Below are positions 33,102 through 42,354 of a stretch of DNA of 64,000 nt, piece by piece. Both the position numbers and the translations under genes were made by a program. The notes under the pieces were generated by a model that worked only from the letters and a program-made list of their open reading frames with translations, did no database searches and was not told where the DNA came from. Location of the stretch: NCBI RefSeq assembly GCF_000382445.1, contig NZ_KB905472.1, positions 2,565,278 to 2,629,277 of the forward strand. Reading direction: 5' to 3'. Source of the stretch: Phocaeicola massiliensis B84634 = Timone 84634 = DSM 17679 = JCM 13223. Its GTDB lineage: Bacteria; Bacteroidota; Bacteroidia; Bacteroidales; Bacteroidaceae. Each line of letters starts with the position of its first letter. Positions within the stretch are counted from its first letter, which is position 1.

Positions 33102-34106
33102 TCAGGGCTTGAAATCAACTTCACTCAATATGCGGCGATAATCGGTATCGTTCAATAAATCATTTATGGTTACGTCGTCATGAGTCTTCATATATTCGTC
33201 TATCAGCAAAATGCCCATCCATACACCGATACTTGCCGGGGTTCGCTCACCTGTCATAATCGGTATAAAGGGATCTTTACGAATATAGCTGCGTACAATC
33301 AACGGATCGGTAGCATCCAGATGTCCGTTGTCCAGCATACCTTGCCATAAGGCTGATTTGTTCTTCTTGCACCATTCCGCCTCTTTCTCGTCATATCCCA
33401 TCTCTTTCTCAAATGATTCATAACCCAATATACGGGCTACTACCCAATTGATTTTTCCCCTGTGCAAGATCATATCGAGCAAGGTACGTCCGGGTCCCCA
33501 AGGCATGGGATATTCACTCAATAAATAAAAGGTGAAACAATCCGGAACAATGCGGTCGGGCTCCATGCTGCGGCATTGGTAATCGTAGTAAAAACGTTTA
33601 TAGAGGGGATAGTCGGCCCCCATATATTTATCTATGCTGAACCCTACGATACTGTCTCCTACCACTACCGACTGGTTGAGAGCAGAAAGTTGGGCATAGA
33701 AATGAGGAACGGGCAAAGAGGGAACTTCTTTCTTCAACTGCTTGAAGCCTTTGGTGAGTTTCTTCTCTATCCAGCCCATATCCTTGAATTTTTCTTCGGC
33801 ATCCTGTATCAATACCAATAAAGTGGTATCGGCATAATACTCCATCAGACGGTCGTTTATCTTATTGTCATCCACTTCGCCAATGGCCAGCACATCTTCT
33901 ATCAGGAGCTTGGTGGCTTGCGGAAAATCAGTATTCATCTTTTGCAGTGCCGAAAGGTTGTTCATAGTCACATACTCAAACAACAAACGGTCATAACGGG
34001 CTACTTTTATATTCAATTCGGCAGAATCGCTACTCTTTCCTCCGTTCCAATGGCAAGAAGAAAGAGCAACGAGACATACTAATATGAATATAACTTTGCG
34101 TATCAT
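33102..34106 (-). CDS. GldB-like lipoprotein
   Basis: 334 aa with a lipobox (LVALSSC, Cys18). The ~300 following residues match the GldB gliding-motility lipoprotein family: FYLLSEYPMPWGPGRTLLDM, HRGKINWVVARILG, then SIGVWMGILLIDEYM. In Flavobacterium GldB is needed for gliding, but non-gliding Bacteroides keep it, so its role here must be different, perhaps in envelope assembly. It is 6 nt downstream of fabI and 13 nt upstream of the methyltransferase gene, forming one operon. Confidence 0.88.
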   Translation of the reverse strand: MIRKVIFILVCLVALSSCHWNGGKSSDSAELNIKVARYDRLLFEYVTMNNLSALQKMNTDFPQATKLLIEDVLAIGEVDDNKINDRLMEYYADTTLLVLIQDAEEKFKDMGWIEKKLTKGFKQLKKEVPSLPVPHFYAQLSALNQSVVVGDSIVGFSIDKYMGADYPLYKRFYYDYQCRSMEPDRIVPDCFTFYLLSEYPMPWGPGRTLLDMILHRGKINWVVARILGYESFEKEMGYDEKEAEWCKKNKSALWQGMLDNGHLDATDPLIVRSYIRKDPFIPIMTGERTPASIGVWMGILLIDEYMKTHDDVTINDLLNDTDYRRILSEVDFKP

Positions 34107-34112
34107 CGGTGA

Positions 34113-34970
34113 TTATCCGTAAATGATATTTCCGTTTTCGTCTTTATATTCATCCAATCCCTTTTCGTAAGTTGCCATGGCACGAAGGCTCATACCCACA
34201 CTGGAGAAACCTCCGTCGTGGAAAAGGTTCTGCATGGTCACTTTGCGGGTGAGGTCGGAGAACATTACGATACAATAATCCGCGCATTCATCGGCAGAAG
34301 CATTGCCCAGCGGAGACATACGATTGGCAAAATCGAACAGTTTGTCCATGCCTTTCACGCCCGAACCGGCAGTGGTCATGGTCGGTGACTGAGAAATAGT
34401 GTTCACACGCACATGATGTTCACGTCCGTAGATATATCCGAAGCTGCGTGCAATAGATTCCAATAATGCTTTTGCATCAGCCATGTCATTGTATCCGTAG
34501 AATGTACGCTGTGCAGCTACGTAGCTCAAAGCCAAGATAGAACCGTATTCTGCAATAGCATCCAGTTTCTTGGCTGCCTGAATCATTTTGTGGAATGATA
34601 TGGCAGAAATATCTAAAGTCTTGCCCAGCATATCATAATCGAGGTCATCGTAAGTACGTTTTTTACGAACATTGGGAGACATACCGATAGAATGCAAAAC
34701 AAAATCTATCTTGCCACCCAGCACTTCCATTGAACGCTTGAATACATTTTCCAAATCTTCTACACTCGTAGCATCAGCAGGAATCACTTCGCAATGCAGC
34801 TTGTCCGCCAAAGCCGAAACTTCACCCATACGAACTGCCACCGGAGTATTGGATAATGTAATGACAGCACCTTCCTCAACAGCTTTTTCTGCTACTTTCC
34901 ATGCAATGGACTGTTCATTTAATGCACCAAAAATAATACCTCTTTTTCCTTTCAACAAATTGTAACTCAT
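34113..34970 (-). CDS. fabI: Enoyl-[acyl-carrier-protein] reductase (NADH), FabI type
   Basis: 285 aa. NADH-binding start GIIFGALNEQSIAW, the NDFVLHSIGMSP-type loop, catalytic Tyr150, Tyr160 and Lys167 (Y-x9-Y-x6-K, corresponding to E. coli Y146, Y156, K163), and ISQSPTMTTAGSG. The enzyme performs the last reduction in each cycle of fatty-acid elongation and is the triclosan target in other bacteria. It is the first gene of an operon with the GldB-like and methyltransferase genes. Confidence 0.96.
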   Translation of the reverse strand: MSYNLLKGKRGIIFGALNEQSIAWKVAEKAVEEGAVITLSNTPVAVRMGEVSALADKLHCEVIPADATSVEDLENVFKRSMEVLGGKIDFVLHSIGMSPNVRKKRTYDDLDYDMLGKTLDISAISFHKMIQAAKKLDAIAEYGSILALSYVAAQRTFYGYNDMADAKALLESIARSFGYIYGREHHVRVNTISQSPTMTTAGSGVKGMDKLFDFANRMSPLGNASADECADYCIVMFSDLTRKVTMQNLFHDGGFSSVGMSLRAMATYEKGLDEYKDENGNIIYG

Positions 34971-34996
34971 ACCTATATTAGTGTTAAATTAGTTTG

Positions 34997-35004
34997 CAAA
35001 GATA
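34997..35004 (-). promoter_or_regulatory. -7 element for the fabI operon
   Basis: Minus-strand TATCTTTG, 26 bp before the fabI ATG. No clear -33 TTTG. Confidence 0.65.
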
Positions 35005-35110
35005 CAAACAATAAATGAATTATGCCTCATTTTTGCACACAAATGCAAAAAGAATGCAGTTTTAAAACAGTTTTTCGCCTCCAAATGTTTTAAAATAGTG
35101 AATATACAAA

Positions 35111-35185
35111 AAAGATACGGATTATGCAGACTTCATTGTTCTTTTACCCCTAAAGAACCGATATTCTCTACACATCCGTATCTTT
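35111..35185 (-). terminator. Two-tier terminator after the oxaloacetate decarboxylase operon
   Basis: AAAGATACGGAT (35111-35122) pairs with ATCCGTATCTTT (35174-35185); inside the loop GTTCTTT (35138-35144) pairs with AAAGAAC (35152-35158). Read on the minus strand the outer stem ends in a run of six T residues, so it is an intrinsic terminator for the operon ending at 35205, with an unusual long structured loop. Confidence 0.8.
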
Positions 35186-35204
35186 ATATTTCTATATATA
35201 CCGC

Positions 35205-36440
35205 TTATCCCAAGAACGAAATCAATACACCGGCAGCTACTGCCGAACCGATTACTCCAGAGATATTACTAGCCATACAATACTGAAGTACATGATTCTT
35301 CGGGTCATACTTCAATGCTATTTCATTGGCCACACGGCTTGCCATCGGCACAGCACTCAGGCCACATGCACCAATCAACGGATTTATCTTTTTCTTGGTA
35401 AACAGATTGAATATCTTCACAAAAAGAATACCACCGGAAATAGACAGGGCAAATGCCAGGAAACCGCCAATCACGATGCCGATGGTTGTCCAGTTGAGGA
35501 ATGCTTCGGTAGTCATAGTAGCGCCCACCGAAAGTCCCAGAAAAATGGTGGCGGCATTCATGATGCTGTTTGATGCCGCATCGAACAAACGCGAGGTATC
35601 GCTGCCAATCTCTTTCACCAAATTACCAAACATCAGCATACCAATCAAAGGCACTGCACTCGGTACGAACAAGGCCACGACTGTAGTAACGACAATCGGG
35701 AAAAGAATCTTCAGCACACGCAGGTTTTTGATTTCTGTCTTTGAAGGATATTTCTTTTCTTGCTCTTTCATATTGATACTCAATTCCTTCTTGGTACACC
35801 ACAGTTTGACCACCAAAGGAATGATAACCGGAACCAAAGCCATATAAGAATAAGCTGCAATGGCAATGGGACCTAACAGATGAGGAGCCAGCTTGATGGT
35901 GGTAAAGATAGCTGTCGGACCGTCAGCACCACCGATAATACCCAGTGAAGCAGCTTCCTTCGGTGTAAAGCCCATCAAAATGGCTACCAGCAATACGGTG
36001 AAAATGCCCAACTGTGCAGCTGCACCGAAAATAGAGAGCCGCAGGTTACGAAGCATCGGACCAAAATCCGTCAGAGCACCCACACCCATAAAAATAATAG
36101 GAGGCAGGAAGCCTGTCTTTATCAACATATAGTAGATGAAGTTCATCAAACCGAGATCATGGGCAATTTCATGCAACGGCATCTCCCAAATATTCTTCAT
36201 CACGCCATTCACCATTACCATGCCGTTTTCATCGGCTTGGACTACGCCCATTTCACCTCCGGGGAAGTTGGCCAGCAATACTCCGAAAGCAATCGGAATC
36301 AGCAATAACGGCTCATACTTTTTCTTAATACCCAGATAAAGCAAGATGAACGCAATGGCATACATTATCAGGAACTGCGGTTCGGCAATAATATTGCTGA
36401 AAGCAGTCATTTCATATAGTCTTGCAAATATATCTTCCAT
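35205..36440 (-). CDS. oadB: Sodium-translocating decarboxylase, beta subunit
   Basis: 411 aa, highly hydrophobic with about ten transmembrane segments. Family blocks: GVGALTDFGPML, GIIGGADGPTAIF, LMFGNLVKEIG, ATIFLGLSVGAT and SAVPMASRVAN near the C-terminus. The beta subunit releases CO2 from the carboxybiotin of the alpha subunit and pumps Na+ outward. Its ATG overlaps the alpha subunit stop by one base (TAATG), so the two are translationally coupled. The substrate (oxaloacetate or another beta-keto acid) is set by the alpha subunit. Confidence 0.96.
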   Translation of the reverse strand: MEDIFARLYEMTAFSNIIAEPQFLIMYAIAFILLYLGIKKKYEPLLLIPIAFGVLLANFPGGEMGVVQADENGMVMVNGVMKNIWEMPLHEIAHDLGLMNFIYYMLIKTGFLPPIIFMGVGALTDFGPMLRNLRLSIFGAAAQLGIFTVLLVAILMGFTPKEAASLGIIGGADGPTAIFTTIKLAPHLLGPIAIAAYSYMALVPVIIPLVVKLWCTKKELSINMKEQEKKYPSKTEIKNLRVLKILFPIVVTTVVALFVPSAVPLIGMLMFGNLVKEIGSDTSRLFDAASNSIMNAATIFLGLSVGATMTTEAFLNWTTIGIVIGGFLAFALSISGGILFVKIFNLFTKKKINPLIGACGLSAVPMASRVANEIALKYDPKNHVLQYCMASNISGVIGSAVAAGVLISFLG

Positions 36441-38302
36441 TATAATATCTTCATTAATACGTCATCTTCCGACACAGAATCACCCGAATTTACACAAATG
36501 GCAGTGATGGTTCCGTCATATTCGGCACGAATCGCATTATATGTCTTCATTGCCTCTACATAACAGATAACTTCGCCTTTTGCCACTTTATCACCTACCT
36601 TCTTCGGGGTTTCCTGTGCATTCTTTACCAAGAAGAATTTTCCTTCCAACGGAGAAAGGATATCTTTTCCTTCGCCCACCGGAGCAACAGTTTGAGCCGC
36701 CGGAGTACCTCCTGCAGCAGCATTGAGGGTAGCAGGGTCTACGGCACCGTAAGCTACTGTGACACGATAAGGTTGACCGTTTACATCTACCGTCAATACC
36801 TTTGTTTTGTTCTCTGCTTCGACAGGAGCCGTTGCATTGGCTTTTTCTTCCCGGCGTTTCTTCACATCCGCCAAGAAGTCTTCCTTTGCCTTTCCACTCT
36901 TATAAGCCTCATACTGAGCCGGATGCATGGCATATTCAAAGAGTTCTTCATCGTCCTGACCCTTATCCCATTGCTTTTCGAGCATCATCTTACGATATTT
37001 ATCCAATTGGTCGGGATAATTATCCTGTGGATTACCATCAAAGAACTTACGACCTTCGCGTTCTGCCTTTTCTATAATTTCAGGAGCCAATTTGCCCGGC
37101 AGACGGCCGGCTTTGCCCAAAATCATATCCCAAATATCATCGGCAATCATGCCCCAGCGTTCTTTACCCTTTTCCATGGCCATTACGTTCATCATGGCAA
37201 GGTTTTTCACATACTGGCTGAACGGAGTCACCAAAGGAGGATAACCGACACGTGGCCATACATATGCCACTTCATTGAAGAGTTTTATCAATAACTCGTC
37301 CTGAGTCATAAACGGCAAATTGCGTTTCGCCTTATACTTGTTGATAAATTCAAGATTTGTTTCGAGATCGGCCATCAAGCTTCCCATCATACCTCCCGGA
37401 AGTCCCGGAGCAATCAGCAAGGAGTTCATCAGACGGTTCTTCGGGCTGATATATAGTCCGAGGAAGTCATCCATAAATTCCTGAATAAGAGAACGCACTT
37501 TCATGTACGCCTCCATATTGATTTCGGGCACTTTGAAACCGGCATCCTTCAGCATGGCCTGCACACTGATAAGATCGGCATGTCCCGTGCCCCATGACAA
37601 CGGCTCCATGCCGACATCGATATAGTCGCAACCCGCCTGACATACTTCCAATATAGAAGCCATGTTGAAACCGGGTCCTGCGTGAGAGTGATATTGGATG
37701 GGGATATTTTTTATTTTCTTTATTCCTGCTACTATTTTACCCAGTGAAACAGGACGTCCGATACCTGCCATATCCTTGATACAGATTTCATCCGCTCCGG
37801 CCTCGATAAGCTGTTGGGCCATGTTTACATAATATTCCACGGTATGTACCGGAGAAAAAGTGATGCATAGGGAGCATTGTGAAATCATGCCGGCATCATG
37901 GGCATAACCGATAGAGGGGATAATATTGCGAACATCATTCAAACCGCAAAAAGTACGGGTAATATCTGTTCCTTGCGCGTGTTTTACTTTATAGAATAAC
38001 TTGCGGACATCTGCCGGAACGGGACTCATTCGAAGACCATTCAAAGCACGGTCCAACATGTGTGTCTGAATACCTGCCTCGTGGAAGGGTTTGGTCCACT
38101 CGCGCACTGCTTTATTCGGATTCTCGCCAAACAATAAATTTACCTGTTCAAAACCACCGCCATTTGTTTCTACACGTGCAAAACAACCCATTTCAATAAT
38201 GGCCGGGGCAACTTTTACCAACTGGTCTACGCGGGGCACATACTTGCCTGCGCTCTGCCACATATCGCGGAAGACCAGACTAAATTTCACTTCTCTTTCC
38301 AT
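36440..38302 (-). CDS. oadA: Oxaloacetate/pyruvate carboxyltransferase alpha subunit with biotinyl domain
   Basis: 620 aa. HMGL/PYC-type TIM barrel (~1-290; VFRDMWQSA in place of LRDAHQSL, CIKDMAGIGRP, YHSHAGPGFN, DYIDVGMEPLSWGTGHAD), a conserved carboxylase domain (~300-470), a Pro/Ala linker and a C-terminal biotinyl domain (~545-620) with the biotinylation motif EAMK. It moves a carboxyl group from substrate to biotin for decarboxylation by oadB. The VFRDMWQSA variant at the metal-binding site suggests substrate preference may differ from the classic Klebsiella enzyme. Middle gene of oadG-oadA-oadB. Confidence 0.93.
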   Translation of the reverse strand: MEREVKFSLVFRDMWQSAGKYVPRVDQLVKVAPAIIEMGCFARVETNGGGFEQVNLLFGENPNKAVREWTKPFHEAGIQTHMLDRALNGLRMSPVPADVRKLFYKVKHAQGTDITRTFCGLNDVRNIIPSIGYAHDAGMISQCSLCITFSPVHTVEYYVNMAQQLIEAGADEICIKDMAGIGRPVSLGKIVAGIKKIKNIPIQYHSHAGPGFNMASILEVCQAGCDYIDVGMEPLSWGTGHADLISVQAMLKDAGFKVPEINMEAYMKVRSLIQEFMDDFLGLYISPKNRLMNSLLIAPGLPGGMMGSLMADLETNLEFINKYKAKRNLPFMTQDELLIKLFNEVAYVWPRVGYPPLVTPFSQYVKNLAMMNVMAMEKGKERWGMIADDIWDMILGKAGRLPGKLAPEIIEKAEREGRKFFDGNPQDNYPDQLDKYRKMMLEKQWDKGQDDEELFEYAMHPAQYEAYKSGKAKEDFLADVKKRREEKANATAPVEAENKTKVLTVDVNGQPYRVTVAYGAVDPATLNAAAGGTPAAQTVAPVGEGKDILSPLEGKFFLVKNAQETPKKVGDKVAKGEVICYVEAMKTYNAIRAEYDGTITAICVNSGDSVSEDDVLMKIL

Positions 38303-38329
38303 TTTCCTTAAATGTGTTTTTCTTTTGGA

Positions 38330-38581
38330 TTATAGCTTCTCAATTTTTATCACCTGACCTTTACCTGCTGTCAAAATCTCTACTGCCGCCTTAATAGCAT
38401 CCATAGCTCCTGCATCGGTTGTAGGAGCTACAGTAGGCACTTTCCTGGGAGCTTCTTCGGGAGCTACCTTGTTGACAATAGTAATGAGGTACTTGCTCAG
38501 ATAGATAACAATGAGTAGTATGACAAAGACAGTAGCCATTCCAACTACCATCAGCATCAATCCGACTCCTATGTTCTCCAT
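38330..38581 (-). CDS. oadG: Oxaloacetate decarboxylase gamma-type subunit
   Basis: 83 aa with one N-terminal transmembrane helix (~5-32; LMLMVVGMATVFVILLIVIY), then a short Pro/Ala-rich tail and a final AIKAAVEI segment. Size, topology and position just before the alpha and beta genes fit the OadG gamma subunit, which assembles the complex. The sequence is poorly conserved, so the call rests largely on context. Confidence 0.88.
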   Translation of the reverse strand: MENIGVGLMLMVVGMATVFVILLIVIYLSKYLITIVNKVAPEEAPRKVPTVAPTTDAGAMDAIKAAVEILTAGKGQVIKIEKL

Positions 38582-38785
38582 AAATCTAGTGTTATTAATA
38601 GTACTTACTGCACTTATAGGTTATTCAAAGCCTAAAAAGTGCTCAAATTTAGGCATTTCGGTTTTATTTTTATAATAAAGGGGTTGAAAAATATGCAAAA
38701 TTAGTAGAAAAGAAGAAGATACACGAAGAAAGAAAGCGTTCCAAAAACCTAAAACAGCCATCAACTCAGGAAAAAACAGCACTTT

Positions 38786-38816
38786 GGTCTGCTGTAAGGG
38801 CAGATTGAATCTGCCC
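38786..38816. repeat. Partial copy E of the miniature inverted-repeat family
   Basis: GCTGTAAGGGCAGA...TCTGCCC (38791-38816) repeats the right-hand hairpin of copy A (CTGTAAGGGCAGG...CCTGCCC). The remainder of the element is missing. It lies in the ~250-bp gap between the oad operon and the nitroreductase gene, which otherwise shows no gene. Confidence 0.6.
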
Positions 38817-38834
38817 GATGACATTACGAAATCC

Positions 38835-39335
38835 TTAAAAAAGAATTTCATTCAGCATCTTGCGCTTTTTTTCAACAGGTTCGTCTTCAGCGTATCCTAC
38901 AGGAATCAACACAGCCGGCTCTATATATTCGGGCAATCCCAAAACAGTGCTGCACTGAGAAGCATCGAAATTACAAACCCAGCAAGTACCCAAACCCTGC
39001 TCGGTAGCAGCCAGACAGAGATGTTCCACCGCAATAGCTATATCAATATCTGCATGATCTTTATTGTCGGCACGACGATGCCAAGACTCTTCATGGTTTG
39101 TGCAAGCCACAATGATACAGGGAGCTGTGGCAAGCCACTCACGCTTATAGCATTGCTGCAACGCCTTTAATGTAGGTTCATCTGTGACTATTTTAAACCG
39201 CCACGGTTGGAAATTAACTGCCGAGGGAGCCAAGCGTACACACTCCATGATATACTCCAATTTTTCTATCTCAACCGAACGACCGGCATATTTGCGGGCA
39301 GAATAGCGCGCTTTTACTAATTCTAGAAAGTTCAT
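38835..39335 (-). CDS. Nitroreductase-family FMN oxidoreductase
   Basis: 166 aa starting MNFLELVKAR at 39335. Longer starts would add a cysteine/tyrosine-rich stretch overlapping the region upstream of the HAD gene and are rejected. Family marks: RYSARKYAGR near the N-terminus, APSAVNFQPWRF, IDIAIAVEHLCLAATEQGLG and GTCWVC. Small FMN enzyme using NAD(P)H; physiological substrate unknown. Divergent from the HAD phosphatase gene. Confidence 0.93.
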   Translation of the reverse strand: MNFLELVKARYSARKYAGRSVEIEKLEYIMECVRLAPSAVNFQPWRFKIVTDEPTLKALQQCYKREWLATAPCIIVACTNHEESWHRRADNKDHADIDIAIAVEHLCLAATEQGLGTCWVCNFDASQCSTVLGLPEYIEPAVLIPVGYAEDEPVEKKRKMLNEILF

Positions 39336-39367
39336 AAGCATTATTATTAGTTTGCAGACAAAAATAC

Positions 39368-39375
39368 TAACTTTG
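39368..39375 (+). promoter_or_regulatory. -7 element for the HAD phosphatase gene
   Basis: TAACTTTG, 22 bp before the ATG at 39398. A TTTG at 39351 is too close to be a standard -33 box. Confidence 0.5.
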
Positions 39376-39397
39376 CACCGATAAAAGAAATACAAAT

Positions 39398-40048
39398 ATG
39401 AAGAAACTTGTGATATTTGATTTAGACGGCACATTGCTGAATACAATAGCTGATTTGGCTGCCGCTACCAACCAAGCTTTACAGTACTATGGCTATCCCA
39501 TTCATGACACGGATGCCTACCGTTTCTTTGTAGGAAACGGAATCAACAAACTGTTTGAACGAGCATTGCCCGAGAACGAAAGAAGCGAAGAAAATATTTT
39601 AAAAATCCGTTCTCAGTTTGTCCCTTATTACGATAAACACAACGCGGATTTTAGTCGTCCCTATCCGGGTATAGCAGCACTATTGCTGGCTTTACAAAAT
39701 GACGGAAGAAAGATAGCTGTGGCGTCCAACAAATATCAAGCTGCTACACGGAAACTGATTGCACACTATTTCCCCGAAATAAATTTTGTGGAAGTATTGG
39801 GACAAAGGGAAGGAATACCTGCCAAGCCGGACCCTTCTATTGTAAATGATATCATTGCCACAGCCGGAGTCACCAAAGAAGAAGTGCTGTATGTAGGAGA
39901 TTCCAATGTCGATATGCAAACGGCACACAATGCCGGAGTCACTGCCGTGGGAGTGGCTTGGGGATTCAGACCGCGAACAGAACTTGAAGCTCTTCATCCC
40001 GCACACATCATCGAAAAAGCAGAGGAACTGATTCCATTGCTTGATTGA
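39398..40048 (+). CDS. HAD-family phosphatase, phosphoglycolate phosphatase-like
   Basis: 216 aa. Motif I FDLDGT with nucleophile Asp8 and Asp10, a helical cap (~15-85), motif II AVASNK near 107-112, motif III Lys in AKPDPS, and motif IV GDSNVDMQTA. The pattern and length match Gph/PGPase-type enzymes that hydrolyse 2-phosphoglycolate, though HAD substrate calls from sequence alone are weak. A broken MscS gene follows 33 bp downstream. Confidence 0.92.
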   Translation: MKKLVIFDLDGTLLNTIADLAAATNQALQYYGYPIHDTDAYRFFVGNGINKLFERALPENERSEENILKIRSQFVPYYDKHNADFSRPYPGIAALLLALQNDGRKIAVASNKYQAATRKLIAHYFPEINFVEVLGQREGIPAKPDPSIVNDIIATAGVTKEEVLYVGDSNVDMQTAHNAGVTAVGVAWGFRPRTELEALHPAHIIEKAEELIPLLD

Positions 40049-40081
40049 TTAGGACGGAAATATATACAAACAGCAGATATA

Positions 40082-40825
40082 GTGAAAACATTTCATCAAA
40101 GAACCATCAGGTATGTGATAAAAGGTTTGCGTTATCTGGCAACGGAGATTGACTCTGAGAGACTGAAAATAAACGGTTTCTACTCCGACTGGACCATACC
40201 GACTTTCCATATCATACGGTTCTTGCTCTACGCTTTTATGATAGTCATGATTTATCCATACCTGCCGGGGGCTGATTCCGGTGTGTTCCAAGGGATTTCC
40301 GTATTTGTCGGTCTGATTATCTCACTCGGTTCGAGTACTGTCATCGGTAATATCATTGAAGGCTTTATCACTACTTACATAAGGCCTTCAAACTGGGAGA
40401 CCGTATCAAGTTGAACGAGACAACAGGAAATGTGGTGAAAAAAAACGGCTTTCGTAACCCGAATCCGTACATCGAAATCGGCAAGAACATACGGACTAAT
40501 CATTCATTCGGAAGTAACCATCGGCTATGATGCACCTTGGAGGAAAGTACATCAGTTACTTATTGATGCTGCTTTGGCCACTCCGGAAATACAGGCCGAT
40601 CCGGAACCATTTGTACTGAAAACATCATTAAGTGATTGGTATCCGGTTTATCAGGTTAATGCCTATATAAAAGATGCAGACAAAATGGCCGCCATTTATT
40701 CTGTTCTACACCAAAACATACAGGATTACTTCAATAAGGCAGGCATTGAGATTATGTCTCCTCACTATATTGCCACAAGAGACGGCAATGAAATAACCAT
40801 CCCTAAAGAGACAGCCGAAGAATAA
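40082..40825 (+). pseudogene. Broken MscS-family mechanosensitive channel gene
   Basis: The frame starting at a TTG/GTG-like position near 40082 encodes the membrane part (IRFLLYAFMIVMIYPYLPG, then VGLIISLGSSTVIGNIIEG) and then shifts: a base is missing at about 40384-40390, so the expected RPFKLGDRIK reads RPSNWETVSS and stops. A run of eight A at about 40438-40445 carries one base too many and returns the original frame. The segment coding for the conserved VTIPNS loop of the beta domain is also deleted (IRTSKSARTYGLII instead). The C-terminal part resumes as SEVTIGYDAPWRK and runs to 40825. Two compensating frameshifts plus a deletion mean no working channel. The intact family member is at 9594. 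Confidence 0.85.
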
Positions 40826-40890
40826 AATGAACAATTATTCGTTTTTTACGTTTTTATAGATAAATAGTATAAACTTTAAAAGCCTAATTT

Positions 40891-41331
40891 ATGTCTGTTA
40901 TTTATAAATTCTTATTTCCCTCAAAACCGGATAGCACAGCCATGTCATTACTATTATTGGCATTACGCATTTTATTCGGTGTATTATTAATGTCTCACGG
41001 AGTACAAAAATGGGCAAACTTCGATGCCATGAGTGAAAGTTTCCCGGATCCTTTGGGAGTAGGAAGCCAAATGTCTCTCATTTTGGCCATTTTTGGCGAA
41101 CTGGCCTGTTCACTGGCTTTTATCTTCGGATTCCTTTACCGTCTTGCTATGATTCCTATGATTTTCACAATGGGCATGGCATTTTTTGTAATTCACGGCA
41201 ATGACCCGTTCTCTGTCAAAGAACTGGCATTTATCTATCTTGTGGTATTTGTTCTGATGTACATAGCCGGGCCCGGAAAGTATTCTATCGATCACTTTAT
41301 CGCTAAAGCTATATCGAAAACCAACAGATAA
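40891..41331 (+). CDS. DoxX-family membrane protein
   Basis: 146 aa with four transmembrane helices. Family signs: LLLALRILFGVLLMSHGVQK at the N-terminus, followed by GELACSLAFIFGFLYRLA and a final IAGPGKYSIDH. DoxX-like proteins are membrane proteins linked to quinone or thiosulphate oxidation and redox stress, but this short branch has no assigned role. It is convergent with the DUF4435 gene, 3 bp between stops. Confidence 0.92.
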   Translation: MSVIYKFLFPSKPDSTAMSLLLLALRILFGVLLMSHGVQKWANFDAMSESFPDPLGVGSQMSLILAIFGELACSLAFIFGFLYRLAMIPMIFTMGMAFFVIHGNDPFSVKELAFIYLVVFVLMYIAGPGKYSIDHFIAKAISKTNR

Positions 41332-41334
41332 GTA

Positions 41335-42333
41335 TTAATCAATATGCTTTAAAAAGCGTCTGATATCACTTTCCAACCTTTTATAAAGCGGAGATTCTTT
41401 ATAACTAGTATGCTTGCGGAGTACTATATCAACTCCTAGCTGACGACGCTGATAGCTTGTCAGCTCATTATGGAACTGCATATCGTGCTCTGCAAGTTCT
41501 TTAATTTCCGCCTCACGCTCACGACGAAGAACATTACAAACAGGCGTCAACAGTTTCATCACTACACTATCCATAATATGATGCCCCTGAATAAACATAT
41601 AAGTATTATCCGGATATACTCCCAATTGAGCGAACTCCTCTTTCATTGCCTCTATCTCTCCTATCGCTTTGGGATGACGATGCTCCAACTCCTGCAATTT
41701 CCGCCTTACACGACGGCTCATATTTTCCAAACTGCGCTCGGGCCGGTAAACACTTACCTGATCCAACTTGACAAACGAACAAAAATCAAGCAATGAAAAC
41801 TCGGATAATATGTGTTTCCGATAAAACCACACCGACCAAATAAAAAGCGGATAGGCAATCTGTGAATACATCTTCATAAAGGCAACAAAATCTACCAATG
41901 GATGGTCATTCAAAGTAGCCATGACACACACTTCATGCAAAGCTCCCGAATAACATTGATAGTTTTCGATGGCGTATGCATACGTATGAAAAACATACTT
42001 ATTATTGATAATATAGCGGGAAGTATGGGTAGCACCCTGAAGTAAATAATCATAATCACTGTCTACACAGGCAATCATATTCTGCCCCAACTGTGAACCC
42101 AGTTCATTCATTAATACAGATTTCTTGCCTTTCGCCAAAGTGGTCTTGGAAGGGAGCATTACTTCAAAATAACGAGTATCATCTTCAAACTCTCCCAATA
42201 GGGTACGCCAAAAAGAGACATCGTCGTAACTTTCAACATAAGCCACAATTTTTCGTCTTGCCTTTTTGGGCTTTAACCTATTCGCCGCACCGATATATAA
42301 AGAAGAAAGGTTGTCGGATAATCTCTTTCCCAT
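41335..42333 (-). CDS. DUF4435 (TOPRIM-like) protein, PARIS AriB-like partner
   Basis: 332 aa. A conserved acidic set fits a TOPRIM-type nuclease core: Glu34 with Asp37/Asp38 (AYVESYDDVSFW), Asp91-x-Asp93-x-Asp95 (ACVDSDYDY) and Glu123 (YAIENYQC). DUF4435 proteins pair with an ABC/AAA ATPase; in the PARIS anti-phage system the DUF4435 partner (AriB) is the effector nuclease released by the ATPase (AriA). Here the ATPase gene lies 21 nt upstream on the same strand. The C-terminal ~170 residues are helical and contain HHIMDSVVM. Whether this pair defends against phage or has another role is not shown by sequence. Confidence 0.82.
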   Translation of the reverse strand: MGKRLSDNLSSLYIGAANRLKPKKARRKIVAYVESYDDVSFWRTLLGEFEDDTRYFEVMLPSKTTLAKGKKSVLMNELGSQLGQNMIACVDSDYDYLLQGATHTSRYIINNKYVFHTYAYAIENYQCYSGALHEVCVMATLNDHPLVDFVAFMKMYSQIAYPLFIWSVWFYRKHILSEFSLLDFCSFVKLDQVSVYRPERSLENMSRRVRRKLQELEHRHPKAIGEIEAMKEEFAQLGVYPDNTYMFIQGHHIMDSVVMKLLTPVCNVLRREREAEIKELAEHDMQFHNELTSYQRRQLGVDIVLRKHTSYKESPLYKRLESDIRRFLKHID

Positions 42334-42354
42334 AGCCGTGTCGTTTAGTTAAAT

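Noticed and set aside
32384-33124. GTG start for the RsmI-like protein
   Set aside because: It lies inside the GldB-like gene; the ATG at 33088 gives the usual N-terminus.
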